Source: Bacteroidaceae bacterium (GTDB taxonomy: Bacteria; Bacteroidota; Bacteroidia; Bacteroidales; Bacteroidaceae). From it: 24,880 nucleotides of DNA. Position numbers and translations under genes: made by a program. Numbering within the stretch: position 1 is the first letter of the stretch; every line of letters begins with the position of its first letter. Positions 1 to 6,880 of the stretch are shown piece by piece. Under the pieces are notes generated by a model. That model searched no databases. It was given only the letters and a program-made list of their open reading frames with translations, and was not told the DNA's origin. The stretch is from the NCBI GenBank assembly GCA_900770665.1, contig CAAGKZ010000006.1, forward strand, positions 1 through 24,880. The letters are read 5' to 3'.

Positions 1-149
1 CGAAGACCCTCTGTTGGAACGCTGAATGCCTTAGCCTCTTTCTCTACACCGTAAAGGTTGCAAGGTACGAGACCTGCGTTGCGGAGTGCGTTGGTAGCTT
101 TCTTACCAACCTCAGTTCTAACTGAACCGTTGATGCTGATTGATTTCAT
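1..149 (-). CDS. rplY: 50S ribosomal protein L25/general stress protein Ctc, N-terminal part
   Basis: Reading the minus strand from the ATG at 147-149 gives about 49 residues that begin MKSISINGSVRTEVGKKATN and continue through LRNAGLVPCNLYG. This matches the L25/TL5/Ctc N-terminal domain (start MKS-I-xG-xxR, then a basic stretch and the G-x-VPC-x-LYG turn), which binds 5S rRNA in the central protuberance of the large subunit. The gene runs off the left edge, so the C-terminal TL5-type domain usual in Bacteroidetes cannot be seen. A good promoter lies about 85 nt upstream and no gene overlaps it. The start is fixed by the family N-terminus. Identification rests on motif recall from a short fragment. 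Confidence 0.88.
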   Translation of the reverse strand, partial: MKSISINGSVRTEVGKKATNALRNAGLVPCNLYGVEKEAKAFSVPTEGL

Positions 150-231
150 AATTAAAATGTGTTACTCTAAATTAAGATTAAATTTACTTCTGCTTAATTC
201 GCCATCACACGATGTCTCTTAAAAGCGGGTG

Positions 232-262
232 CAAAAGTACGCCTTTTTTTTGGATTTTGCAA
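232..262 (-). promoter_or_regulatory. sigma-ABfr type promoter of rplY
   Basis: On the minus strand, TTG at 260-262 is followed after 20 nt by TACTTTTG at 232-239. This matches the Bacteroidetes TTG-N19-21-TAnnTTTG consensus exactly. It predicts a start of transcription near 225 and a leader of about 75 nt before the rplY ATG. Confidence 0.7.
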
Positions 263-275
263 ATAAAAGGCGTAC
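237..275 (-). terminator. hairpin overlapping the rplY promoter (terminator and/or operator)
   Basis: An 11-bp perfect inverted repeat (GTACGCCTTTT at 237-247, AAAAGGCGTAC at 265-275) has a 17-nt loop. In the minus direction it is followed by TTTT. It sits 18 nt beyond the stop of the 293-1987 gene, so it can serve as that gene's terminator. Its left arm includes the first three bases of the rplY -7 box, and the -33 TTG lies in the loop. Confidence 0.55.
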
Positions 276-292
276 TCATGATGGGGTTTCTG

Positions 293-1987
293 TTATTTTA
301 TAAGGATTTTGTGTACTTTGCCACCGGCCTCTACAATGTAAAGTCCTTTTCCGTTTATTGTGACATTGCCGTTGCCGCTTGCCACAAGGCTACCGCTTGT
401 GGTGAACACGTTTATCTCGCCGTTGGCTGTGATGCTGTTGCCGTTGATGGCAAAGCCTGTTGCTGCAATCTCTTCAATGTCTGTAGCATTGGTTACAGGC
501 CACAGATACTTGCCGATGCTGTAGTAGTAGGTGCACGCGGTGCTTTCTCTGCCCTGTGCGTCGGTTGTGTACTCCTTCTGCAGGTAGTTGGTGTCGCCAA
601 AGTATTCAAAATGTGTTGTGCTGTTCGGATACTCGATGGTTGAGAGGCGTGCCGCATCGTCATAAGAGTAGATGGTTGTCTTTTTTGTTCCCGGGATAGC
701 CTCCATTCTCATTGTCTCGCCGTTGAATGTGTATTGTGCAGCCTCTTGGATGATTTTGCCGTTCTTCTCGTAATGCTTTACAAAATCTTCTCTACTATTG
801 CTGAATATCCATTCCTTTGCTTCATTATCCCAGACTACAACGTTGCTGCCCATTGGGAAATCTGCTACGTTGTCATAGCTGGTTCTATAGCACATTATTC
901 CAATTGGGAATTCGTAGTTGTACGATGGGTGGGTGTATAGGTATCTACCGTTGCCTTGCCATTTCACAAAAATGTGTGCGTCGATGAATTTCTCATATAT
1001 TATGGTATCGCCCATATCGACCTCCTCAATGTGAACGTTGATTTCTCCATGATAGTACCAGTCGCCATCATCGAAGTCGATTGTGTGATTGCCCTCTTCA
1101 TAATCCTCTATGCTTGCTTTTGCTACGCGCTGAACCTTTGCGTACTCCTCTTCTTCGTACTCTTCGTCGTATATTGTCCAATAGTTGTCAATGTTGCCAA
1201 GTTCCGATTCGGGAAAATCATTTTCCTCTATTATGTAGAATACGAGATTACCGTTTTCGTCTGTCTCGAATTTATAACCTTCGAGCTGATTGTAATCTGC
1301 ATCCCAAACTACATAGTAGTAGCAATGTTCTTCAAACAGGTCTTCATCCAGTTCAAGCTCGTAGTTGCCGTTCTCGCACTCGTAGTATGATATGCAGCAG
1401 CCTGTAAAGCGCATCTCTACATATCCATAAAGTCTGCTTGTACGGGTTTCTTCATCGAAGGTAAATTCTTTCATGATGGTGGGGTTGCCGAATCGGTCAT
1501 ATGTTATCTCTTCTTCAAGAGCCAACGCCGAGGCGTCCTCGTCCATATAATAATACTTCTCGCAGCGCATGTCGTTGAAATATGCCACTGTAATCTGCTC
1601 AACTTTTACACCCTTGGTCTCGTTTGGAGTGTACTTGTAGCGAGAATAGTCCACGCATCGGTTCTGCTCGTCAAAGGTGTATTCGGCAAGGAACGATTCT
1701 TTTTCTCCGGTTCTTTCACCATACTCGAATATCCATTCGCCCTCTACAAGACTGTAGACCTTTTGTGACGTCAAGTAGCCAAACTCGTTGTATGTGTAGT
1801 ATACGCGTTCCTGCTCGGAGATTACGCTGTCGAGGTGGATGACATCCATATAACCCTCGTGGATTGGCGCTGTCCTTTGTGCAAAGGATTTGATTTTGTT
1901 GAACTTGTGTTGCGCTGTGGCTGCACCCGGTAGAATGAACAGCAACATCAGGGCAACGATTGTCTGCAATGTGTAGATTTTCTTCAT
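293..1987 (-). CDS. secreted protein with T9SS-like C-terminal sorting domain
   Basis: This is a 564-residue exported protein of unknown function. Residues 1-25 form a classic signal peptide (MKKI, then a hydrophobic core ending ATAQ). The middle is rich in Tyr, Glu and Asp, with loosely recurring strands such as YTYNEFGYLTSQ, YTFDEQNRC, YDRFGNPTIMKEFTFDE and YSYDDAARLSTIEY. These resemble the YD-type beta repeats of Bacteroidetes surface proteins. The last 65 residues or so (INVFTTSGSLVASG, then GLYIVEAGGKVHKILIK) resemble the type A sorting domain of the type IX secretion system, or the related short beta-sandwich tails common in Bacteroidales. It lies between a PUR-alpha-like gene and rplY on the same strand and looks independently terminated at both ends. 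I see no consensus promoter in the 92-nt gap upstream. The cargo's role is not evident. Confidence 0.7.
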   Translation of the reverse strand: MKKIYTLQTIVALMLLFILPGAATAQHKFNKIKSFAQRTAPIHEGYMDVIHLDSVISEQERVYYTYNEFGYLTSQKVYSLVEGEWIFEYGERTGEKESFLAEYTFDEQNRCVDYSRYKYTPNETKGVKVEQITVAYFNDMRCEKYYYMDEDASALALEEEITYDRFGNPTIMKEFTFDEETRTSRLYGYVEMRFTGCCISYYECENGNYELELDEDLFEEHCYYYVVWDADYNQLEGYKFETDENGNLVFYIIEENDFPESELGNIDNYWTIYDEEYEEEEYAKVQRVAKASIEDYEEGNHTIDFDDGDWYYHGEINVHIEEVDMGDTIIYEKFIDAHIFVKWQGNGRYLYTHPSYNYEFPIGIMCYRTSYDNVADFPMGSNVVVWDNEAKEWIFSNSREDFVKHYEKNGKIIQEAAQYTFNGETMRMEAIPGTKKTTIYSYDDAARLSTIEYPNSTTHFEYFGDTNYLQKEYTTDAQGRESTACTYYYSIGKYLWPVTNATDIEEIAATGFAINGNSITANGEINVFTTSGSLVASGNGNVTINGKGLYIVEAGGKVHKILIK

Positions 1988-2021
1988 ATTTTAATAAATT
2001 TAGTTAGTCTTGTATATACCC

Positions 2022-2064
2022 CACAGTCATTTGCCGGCTAAGGAATAGCCGGCAAATGACTGTG
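2022..2064 (-). terminator. 19-bp perfect hairpin after the DUF3276 gene
   Basis: The arms 2022-2040 and 2046-2064 are perfectly complementary over 19 bp around a 5-nt AGGAA loop. The hairpin lies 16 nt beyond the stop of the 2080-2442 gene. There is no clean U-tract on the minus strand, so it may act as a strong terminator, an mRNA 3'-end stabiliser, or both. Confidence 0.65.
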
Positions 2065-2079
2065 TTAAATGTGCGGTTC

Positions 2080-2442
2080 TTAGAACTCTATGTCAATATT
2101 GAGTTTTTCCTCCTCTTTTGGCTGCTCGGCAGGTGTTTCCTGATAGCGTGGAACATATTCGCCCTGCTCGGCAACCACGTAATCAATGGCCTCCTTCAAA
2201 CTGTTGGCAAACTTTGTGAAATCCTCGCGGTAAAGGAATATCTTGTGTTTCTCGAACGAGAGGGTGGTGTTCTCTCCTTCACCCGAAACCAACTTTTTGC
2301 TTTCGGTGATTGAAATATACATCTCGTCCTTACGGTTCTTTTTTACATCAATATAATAAATGCGCTTTCCTGCCTTTATTGCCTGAGAAAATACAATTTC
2401 CTTGTCACTCTCAATCATTCCACTCTTTTTGTTCTCTTCCAT
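2080..2442 (-). CDS. DUF3276 family PUR-alpha-like nucleic-acid-binding protein
   Basis: This 120-residue cytosolic protein begins MEENKKSGMIESDKEIVFSQ. It contains the pattern typical of Bacteroidetes DUF3276 proteins: AGKRIYYIDVKKNRKDEMYI(S)ITESKK, then FEKHKIFLYREDFTKFANSL and a Pro/Glu-rich acidic tail ending EKLNIDIEF. Known relatives (including spirochaete BpuR) form a PUR fold that binds single-stranded DNA or RNA, so a role as an abundant nucleic-acid-binding regulator is likely. This is inference from the family. Length is normal and the protein is intact. It has its own promoter at 2551-2580 and a strong hairpin downstream, so it is probably monocistronic. Confidence 0.88.
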   Translation of the reverse strand: MEENKKSGMIESDKEIVFSQAIKAGKRIYYIDVKKNRKDEMYISITESKKLVSGEGENTTLSFEKHKIFLYREDFTKFANSLKEAIDYVVAEQGEYVPRYQETPAEQPKEEEKLNIDIEF

Positions 2443-2550
2443 AAATAATAGTTCAATAACGGTTTCACTTGTGTTCCGATGTTGCGCCTTTCAGGCTCAA
2501 CATACTCAATCCCGGTCTCAATACAGACGGATTATCTCCGCCGCTAACCG

Positions 2551-2580
2551 CAAATATGGACAAAAAAAATTAAAAGTCAA
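2551..2580 (-). promoter_or_regulatory. promoter of the DUF3276 gene
   Basis: On the minus strand, TTG at 2578-2580 and CATATTTG at 2551-2558 (one mismatch to TAnnTTTG) are separated by 19 nt, most of it a T-rich tract. This implies a leader of about 100 nt. The rest of the 2443-2666 gap is AT-rich with no gene visible. Confidence 0.6.
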
Positions 2581-2666
2581 TATTTTTGGCACTTTTTTTT
2601 ACAAAAATGGTAATGTTTTGCTAATTTTTGTGAAAAATGGTAAAGCGTTGAGCAAAATTTACGCGT

Positions 2667-3392
2667 TTATTGTCCTTGTCCGGGGGTGAATGTCCAACCG
2701 TTGTCACCATGGTATATCATCAGCTTTGTCATGCCGCCATCAATACAAATGTTCTCGCCGGTGATGAATCCTGCCTTGTCACTGCAAAGGAACATTACCA
2801 TGTTTGCAATGTCTGTAGGGTTGCCTACGCGCCCGCAGGGCTGCTGCACGGCATCGGCGTCGTTGTATTCTGTTCCTGTAGTGTCAATCCAACCCGGTGA
2901 GATTGAGTTTACCCTTGCCTTGCCGGCGAGGCTCACTGCAAGGGAGTGGGTTAGTGCTGCAATGCCGCCTTTGGCTGCGGTGTAGCTCTCGGTTTGCGGC
3001 TGGCTCATGCGGTCGCGAGACGATGATATGTTCACAATCGATGCTCCGCTTGCCAAATGTGGTTTGAGTAGCTTGACCAGGTAGAACGGGGCTGTGACAC
3101 CCACGCTGAGTGCATACTGGAACTCTTCGTATGTACACTCATCGATTCCTTTCATCAACGGCAGGGCGTTGTTTATTATGCAGTCGACCTTTTGGTGGTT
3201 CTTGAGGATTTCTGCAACGAATGCCTCAATTACCTCTTTCTTTGAAATGTCGCCTACAAAATGCTCGCCCTGTACCTTGTCAATTATATATACATTGGCT
3301 CCGGCTGTGCGGAATTCGTTTGCAATGTACTTGCCAATGCCGTTTGCACCGCCTGTGACAATCACAACCTTTTCTTTGAATGTATGTTGCAT
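2667..3392 (-). CDS. short-chain dehydrogenase/reductase (SDR)
   Basis: This is a NAD(P)-dependent oxidoreductase of the classical SDR family, 241 residues from the ATG at 3390-3392. The Rossmann motif TGGANGIG is at residues 13-20. An acidic residue at the end of strand beta-2 (IID, D38) suggests NAD rather than NADP. NNA is at 74-76, the catalytic Ser lies in ISSS (122-125), and YTAAK supplies Tyr137 and Lys141. The usual catalytic Asn of the 'NVxG' position is Gly98 (SVGVTAPF). The reading frame is open upstream to 3473, but a -7 box lies inside that extension (3421-3428), so the internal ATG, just before the beta-1 strand, is preferred. The substrate is unknown. It has no operon partner. 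Confidence 0.88.
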   Translation of the reverse strand: MQHTFKEKVVIVTGGANGIGKYIANEFRTAGANVYIIDKVQGEHFVGDISKKEVIEAFVAEILKNHQKVDCIINNALPLMKGIDECTYEEFQYALSVGVTAPFYLVKLLKPHLASGASIVNISSSRDRMSQPQTESYTAAKGGIAALTHSLAVSLAGKARVNSISPGWIDTTGTEYNDADAVQQPCGRVGNPTDIANMVMFLCSDKAGFITGENICIDGGMTKLMIYHGDNGWTFTPGQGQ

Positions 3393-3420
3393 AATGTGGA
3401 TTATTGTTTCTGTTGTTCGG

Positions 3421-3428
3421 CAAATATA
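3421..3428 (-). promoter_or_regulatory. -7 element of the SDR gene
   Basis: TATATTTG on the minus strand fits TAnnTTTG exactly. It predicts transcription starting near 3414, about 20 nt before the chosen ATG at 3392. A TTG at the expected -33 distance is not obvious. It argues against translation from the upstream start at 3473. Confidence 0.5.
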
Positions 3429-3557
3429 ACTCAAACGAGAGAGAAATACGAAGCTTGCTTCAGTATTTTTCAAAGCGAGTGCCTATTATATTGGAGCTTT
3501 AGCTCAAATATACTCCTTTTATTGTAATTTGTATATCTGCTCGCCATTTATATTAGA

Positions 3558-3598
3558 ATAGCGGACAACATACCATTGAAAGGTTTGTTGTCCGCTAT
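3558..3598 (-). terminator. terminator of the small winged-helix gene
   Basis: A 13-bp stem (3558-3570 with 3586-3598, core GCGGACAACA) and a 15-nt loop begin 22 nt after the stop of the 3620-3799 gene. A T-rich sequence follows on the minus strand. Confidence 0.7.
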
Positions 3599-3619
3599 AA
3601 TTGATTTAAGAGATTACTG

Positions 3620-3799
3620 TTACTTTGCAGGTTCCCACTTGCAACGCACGGGTGACACTATTGCGCCCTCCTCCTTCAGTTGCTTCATGGCTTTGTCTAC
3701 CTCCTTGCGGTCAATACCGCTCAGTTCGGCAATCTTGCCTGCGTTTACCGGCTCACCGGCCTCTCTCATCACTTGCAATACTTTTTCTTTTGTTTCCAT
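3620..3799 (-). CDS. 59-residue winged-helix-like putative regulator
   Basis: Translating the minus strand from the ATG at 3797-3799 gives METKEKVLQVMREAGEPVNA, then GKIAELSGIDRKEVDKAMKQ and LKEEGAIVSPVRCKWEPAK. The layout is helix, a helix-turn-helix (GKIAELSGIDRKEVDKAMKQL) and a short beta-wing (GAIVSPVRCKWEP). This is the shape of minimal MarR/DprA-C-terminal-like winged-helix proteins that annotation pipelines often miss. The codons look like those of neighbouring genes and a terminator hairpin follows closely. DNA binding is inferred from the fold only. No target can be named. The upstream 100 nt show no clear TAnnTTTG promoter. Confidence 0.75.
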   Translation of the reverse strand: METKEKVLQVMREAGEPVNAGKIAELSGIDRKEVDKAMKQLKEEGAIVSPVRCKWEPAK

Positions 3800-3920
3800 A
3801 ATCTTTTTTGTTTTTAATAGTTGTCAGTTATAGCTTATGCTTTATATGCACTTCGTACGCTTGCCTCCCGATTGTATCCGCTGTAAAACGCGAAAGCGAT
3901 TGTGCTGCCTCGACTGCGCC

Positions 3921-3962
3921 ACTCCTTGGGAGGGGAGCTGTCACGCAGTGACTGAGGGGAGG
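3921..3962. repeat. GC-rich intergenic repeat, REP-like
   Basis: This short G-rich element contains CCTTGGGAGGGGAG, a small hairpin GTCAC-GCA-GTGAC (3940-3952) and a closing GAGGGGAGG. A sequence of the same design, in the opposite orientation, lies at 20617-20666. Both sit just past the 3' end of a minus-strand gene. Confidence 0.6.
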
Positions 3963-3964
3963 CT

Positions 3965-4162
3965 CTATCTTCTTATCTCTAATGTTATCTCAATGTAGCT
4001 GCGTTTGCCGTCAATGTAGTCAGCATAAAGCGTCTCGGGGTCACGTCCGCGCAATATGCGGCATTTGCCGCATGCTTCGCAGTCATTAAGGCATTTCCAT
4101 GCCTCGAGCACATAGGCGCGCCTTTCTTCCCTTGTCGATTCATCGTGCTTTGGAGGTGTCAT
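3965..4162 (-). CDS. 65-residue four-cysteine protein coupled to the CAT-like gene
   Basis: The ATG at 4160-4162 overlaps the TGA of the acetyltransferase gene (ATGA), so the two are probably translationally coupled. The product begins MTPPKHDESTREERRAYVLE. It then has a compact cysteine cluster, C24-x3-C28-x2-C31-x2-C34 (KCLNDCEACGKCRIL), followed by LRGRDPETLYADYIDGKRSY and a basic end. The spacing could bind zinc or an Fe-S centre. I do not recognise a named family. The reading frame is open for 43 codons upstream, but that part overlaps the acetyltransferase and is its shadow. Function is unknown. A link to the enzyme is inferred from the overlap. Confidence 0.72.
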   Translation of the reverse strand: MTPPKHDESTREERRAYVLEAWKCLNDCEACGKCRILRGRDPETLYADYIDGKRSYIEITLEIRR

Positions 4163-4785
4163 AGCCTGTTTATCTCCTGTTGCAACTGTTCGAGGAATGT
4201 CGCGCCATGGCCACCGTCCATCTGAACATGATGGAACTGGAACGAGATGGGCAGGGTTGCAACGAACAGTTTCTTGCGGTACTTGCCCCACATAACCATA
4301 GGGTTACAGAACTTGTCGGTATATTGGTTCACAATACAGTCGAGTTCGGTCTGTATCATTGCCGATGTTCCCACAATCATATAATCCTCGAGAAACGAGC
4401 TACGGCACTCGTTTGCTGCTTGCGCTGTCAATCTGTTGTAGTCTGCCGCGAACTGTGCAATGTCCTCGTTAAACGCAATGTCGCATGAGTTTATTCCACC
4501 TTTGCAGTTGTTCACAATTACATTTATGGCAATGCGGTCATATTTGTAGAGCTTTCCCTCTTCGGGCAGGGTGTAGAACTCTTGTATTCCGCTTGCAGCC
4601 TTGCCAATGCACCAGCATAGCAGTGCGTTGAACTTTATGCCGTTCTTCTTGGTTGCCTTTAGCAGACCACCCACATTGAATGTTCTCGTCAATGTGACCA
4701 TGGGCATGGGCGATGTCATCCAAAGCGAAAAGGCATTGGCACGCGCTGTCTCCTGTGGGTTAATCTCCTGTTTCATTGCTCTCAT
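4159..4785 (-). CDS. chloramphenicol acetyltransferase-like (CAT family) acyltransferase
   Basis: This 208-residue cytosolic enzyme has the size of a CAT trimer subunit (about 210-220). The C-terminal HHVQMDGGH (residues 185-193) is the CAT signature HHxxxDGxH, giving catalytic His186 and structural Asp190. The N-terminal region PMPMVTLTRTFNVGGLLKAT and FNALLCWCIGKAA fit the family fold. Members acetylate chloramphenicol or, in many CAT-like chromosomal proteins, unknown acceptors. Resistance cannot be inferred from this alone. The start could be 4785 (MRAMKQ) or 4776 (MKQEIN). The promoter at 4800-4830 places the first only about 8-10 nt from the transcript start, so 4776 is a real alternative. 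It is followed by an overlapping Cys4 gene. Confidence 0.82.
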   Translation of the reverse strand: MRAMKQEINPQETARANAFSLWMTSPMPMVTLTRTFNVGGLLKATKKNGIKFNALLCWCIGKAASGIQEFYTLPEEGKLYKYDRIAINVIVNNCKGGINSCDIAFNEDIAQFAADYNRLTAQAANECRSSFLEDYMIVGTSAMIQTELDCIVNQYTDKFCNPMVMWGKYRKKLFVATLPISFQFHHVQMDGGHGATFLEQLQQEINRL

Positions 4786-4799
4786 TTTTTTGTGCCTGC

Positions 4800-4830
4800 C
4801 GAAGATATACTTAAAAATCTATTCCGGCAA
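4800..4830 (-). promoter_or_regulatory. promoter of the CAT-like operon
   Basis: On the minus strand, TTG at 4828-4830, a 20-nt spacer and TATCTTCG at 4800-4807 (one mismatch to TAnnTTTG) lie just upstream of the acetyltransferase. Confidence 0.55.
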
Positions 4831-4857
4831 GATATTATAAGAGGTTTTAAGGGTTAT

Positions 4858-4888
4858 TTGCATAATTTATCAGTTATTCGTATCTTTG
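4858..4888 (+). promoter_or_regulatory. promoter of the GH20 operon
   Basis: TTG at 4858-4860, exactly 20 nt, then TATCTTTG at 4881-4888: a full match to the Bacteroidetes consensus, 30 nt before the GH20 start. It is divergent from the CAT-like promoter. Confidence 0.72.
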
Positions 4889-4917
4889 AAAATCGTAACG
4901 TGTAATAATAAATAATT

Positions 4918-6528
4918 ATGGTAAACAAACTTAAATACTTCTTGCTCCTTTGCGTGTTTGCACTTGGAGTGAATGCTCAGGATAATTTGTCGGCGTTGTT
5001 ACCAATGCCGCAAAAGGTTGAACTTAAAGAGGGCAAGCATTTTTGTTTTGACAAGGTTGGTGCAATAGAATGTACCATCAATGACAGTCTTTTTTTGATT
5101 GAAGAACTCAAGGATATCGTTGCCGTGCGTACAGGCATTCAGTTGCCTGCCGATGGTAACAGCCGCATTGTAATAAAAGAGAACCGCGATGCCTTGCCCG
5201 AGAGTTATACAATAGACATCGACCGCAAGTGCATTACAATTGAGGGTAGCCGCAGCGGTATCTATTATGCCTTGAAGACGCTCGACCAGCTCTTGCTTGG
5301 CGATGCAAGCAATAGCGCACAGGGCAAGGCTGCTCCCGTGTACATTGAAGATGCTCCGCGTTATGGTTACCGTGCCGTGATGCTCGACCCCGCGCGTCAT
5401 TTCCTGCCTGTCGAAGATGTAAAGTTTTTCATTGACCAAATGGCAAAGTACAAGTACAATGTACTGCAGCTTCACCTGACCGATGACCAGGGTTGGCGTG
5501 TTGAGATAAAGAGCCACCCAAGGCTGACTGAGATTGGTGCGAACCGCAACCCACGTGGTGGTGACAATGGCCCCGATAATGGTTTCTACACACAGCAACA
5601 GTTGAAGGATTTGGTAAGCTATGCGGCAGAACGCAATGTCGAGATTGTACCCGAACTTGATATTCCCGGCCATTCGGTTGCCATCCTGGCTGCATATCCA
5701 CACCTTGGTTGCGCGTTCCGTCATGGCGATGAGAAGAATTTGGGCCGAACCACAAATATGATGCTTTGTGCGCATTGCGACGAGGCGTACAGTGTCTACC
5801 GCGACATCATTGGCGAGATTGCAGCAATATTCCCCTCGCGTTACATACACCTTGGCGGTGACGAGGCTGCAGTCAAGGAGAATTGGGCAAAGTGCGATGA
5901 CTGCAAGGCGCTGATGCAGGAGCATGGTTACACCGAGCCATCGCAATTGATGAACATCTTCTTCGGACGCATGCTCGAGTTTGTGCGCGATAACGGCAAA
6001 GAGGCAATACTGTGGTGCGAGCTCGACAACATCTGGCCACCTGCTCACGACTATCTGTTCCCTTATCCGCAGGATGTTACATTGGTGACCTGGCGCAATG
6101 CACTCACACCAAAATGTATGGAACTGACACACAAGTATGGTCACAAACTCATAATGGCGCCGGGCGAGCACGCCTATCTCGACTATCCGCAATGGAGCAA
6201 CGACCTGCCCGAATACAACAACTGGGGAATGCCTATCACAAGCCTTGAGACAACATACAAGCTCGACCCTTCGTATGGAAAGTCTTTGGAAGAGACCGAC
6301 AATGTAATGGGTGTAATGGCTACAATGTGGGCCGAGGCTATCAAGGATATAAACCGCGTGAACTATATGTTCTTCCCTCGTGGCCTTGCTCTTGCCGAGG
6401 CCGGATGGAGCAACATGGAACAGCGCAGCTGGGAGAGTTTCAAGCAGCGCATATATCCAAACCTCTATGACCTGATGCGTTGCGGAGTTTCGTTCCGCGT
6501 GCCGTTTGAAATTGCACCGCGCAGATAA
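4918..6528 (+). CDS. GH20 beta-N-acetylhexosaminidase
   Basis: This 536-residue exported glycosidase removes terminal beta-linked GlcNAc or GalNAc from glycans. A signal peptide covers residues 1-20 (hydrophobic core LLLCVFALGVNAQ). The N-terminal GH20b-type alpha/beta domain spans about 25-145 (LLPMPQKVELKEGK, then GIYYALKTLDQLL). The TIM barrel starts at YRAVMLDPARHF, with LHLTDDQGWRVEIKSHPRL at 185-203, PELDIPGHS at 245-253, and the signature HLGGDE at 311-316. Asp315 and Glu316 are the substrate-assisted pair (polarising Asp and acid/base Glu). The C-terminal part has TMWAEAI and AEAGWS, as usual. There is no lipobox, so it is probably periplasmic. It leads an apparent three-gene unit. 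Its role is probably host-mucin or N-glycan degradation, or peptidoglycan recycling. Confidence 0.95.
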   Translation: MVNKLKYFLLLCVFALGVNAQDNLSALLPMPQKVELKEGKHFCFDKVGAIECTINDSLFLIEELKDIVAVRTGIQLPADGNSRIVIKENRDALPESYTIDIDRKCITIEGSRSGIYYALKTLDQLLLGDASNSAQGKAAPVYIEDAPRYGYRAVMLDPARHFLPVEDVKFFIDQMAKYKYNVLQLHLTDDQGWRVEIKSHPRLTEIGANRNPRGGDNGPDNGFYTQQQLKDLVSYAAERNVEIVPELDIPGHSVAILAAYPHLGCAFRHGDEKNLGRTTNMMLCAHCDEAYSVYRDIIGEIAAIFPSRYIHLGGDEAAVKENWAKCDDCKALMQEHGYTEPSQLMNIFFGRMLEFVRDNGKEAILWCELDNIWPPAHDYLFPYPQDVTLVTWRNALTPKCMELTHKYGHKLIMAPGEHAYLDYPQWSNDLPEYNNWGMPITSLETTYKLDPSYGKSLEETDNVMGVMATMWAEAIKDINRVNYMFFPRGLALAEAGWSNMEQRSWESFKQRIYPNLYDLMRCGVSFRVPFEIAPRR

Positions 6529-6566
6529 CAGGCATTGCACAAACGGTCTTGAAATTAAGCCGGGTC

Positions 6567-6860
6567 ATGTATCAGAAATTCATAATCACAAGCGAGGGCG
6601 AACTGAAGTTCGGGAATGTGTATCATCACAGAAATCTGCTGCGTTGGGACGAGAGCTGCCCAAACGGTGGCGGCTTGTGGCGCATTGACGAGGCACGTGG
6701 GGCAGTGGTGCTCTACGGCCGTTCGTTCGAGTTCGGTGCGCCTATGTTCGAAGGCCTTAAATATGTCAACTGGGACGGCATAGACGGCATTGAACGCCCG
6801 CTTTTCTACCAGCCGCATTGGCCCTATGACGAGACTCTTGTTCCCGTCGTGGCAATGTGA
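6567..6860 (+). CDS. small protein of unknown function, probably conserved
   Basis: This 97-residue protein starts at the ATG at 6567 (MYQKFIITSEGELKFGNVYH). An upstream ATG at 6549 is possible. It is rich in aromatic and Gly residues, with a beta-rich look: RWDESCPNGGGLWRIDEARG, VVLYGRSFEFGAP and QPHWPYDETLVPVVAM. I see no signal peptide, membrane segment or catalytic motif. The GGGLWRID..VVLYGRSFEFG pattern resembles small Bacteroidales hypothetical proteins I have seen without function. The gene sits 38 nt after the GH20 gene, and its stop lies 20 nt before the transporter ATG, so all three are likely co-transcribed. Confidence 0.7.
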   Translation: MYQKFIITSEGELKFGNVYHHRNLLRWDESCPNGGGLWRIDEARGAVVLYGRSFEFGAPMFEGLKYVNWDGIDGIERPLFYQPHWPYDETLVPVVAM

Positions 6861-6880
6861 GCATAATAAAAGAAAAATGT

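Noticed and set aside
4999..6540. Long minus-strand open frame of 513 codons opposite the GH20 gene
   Set aside because: It is the antisense shadow of a clear GH20 gene with strong motifs; the predicted protein shows no domain features.
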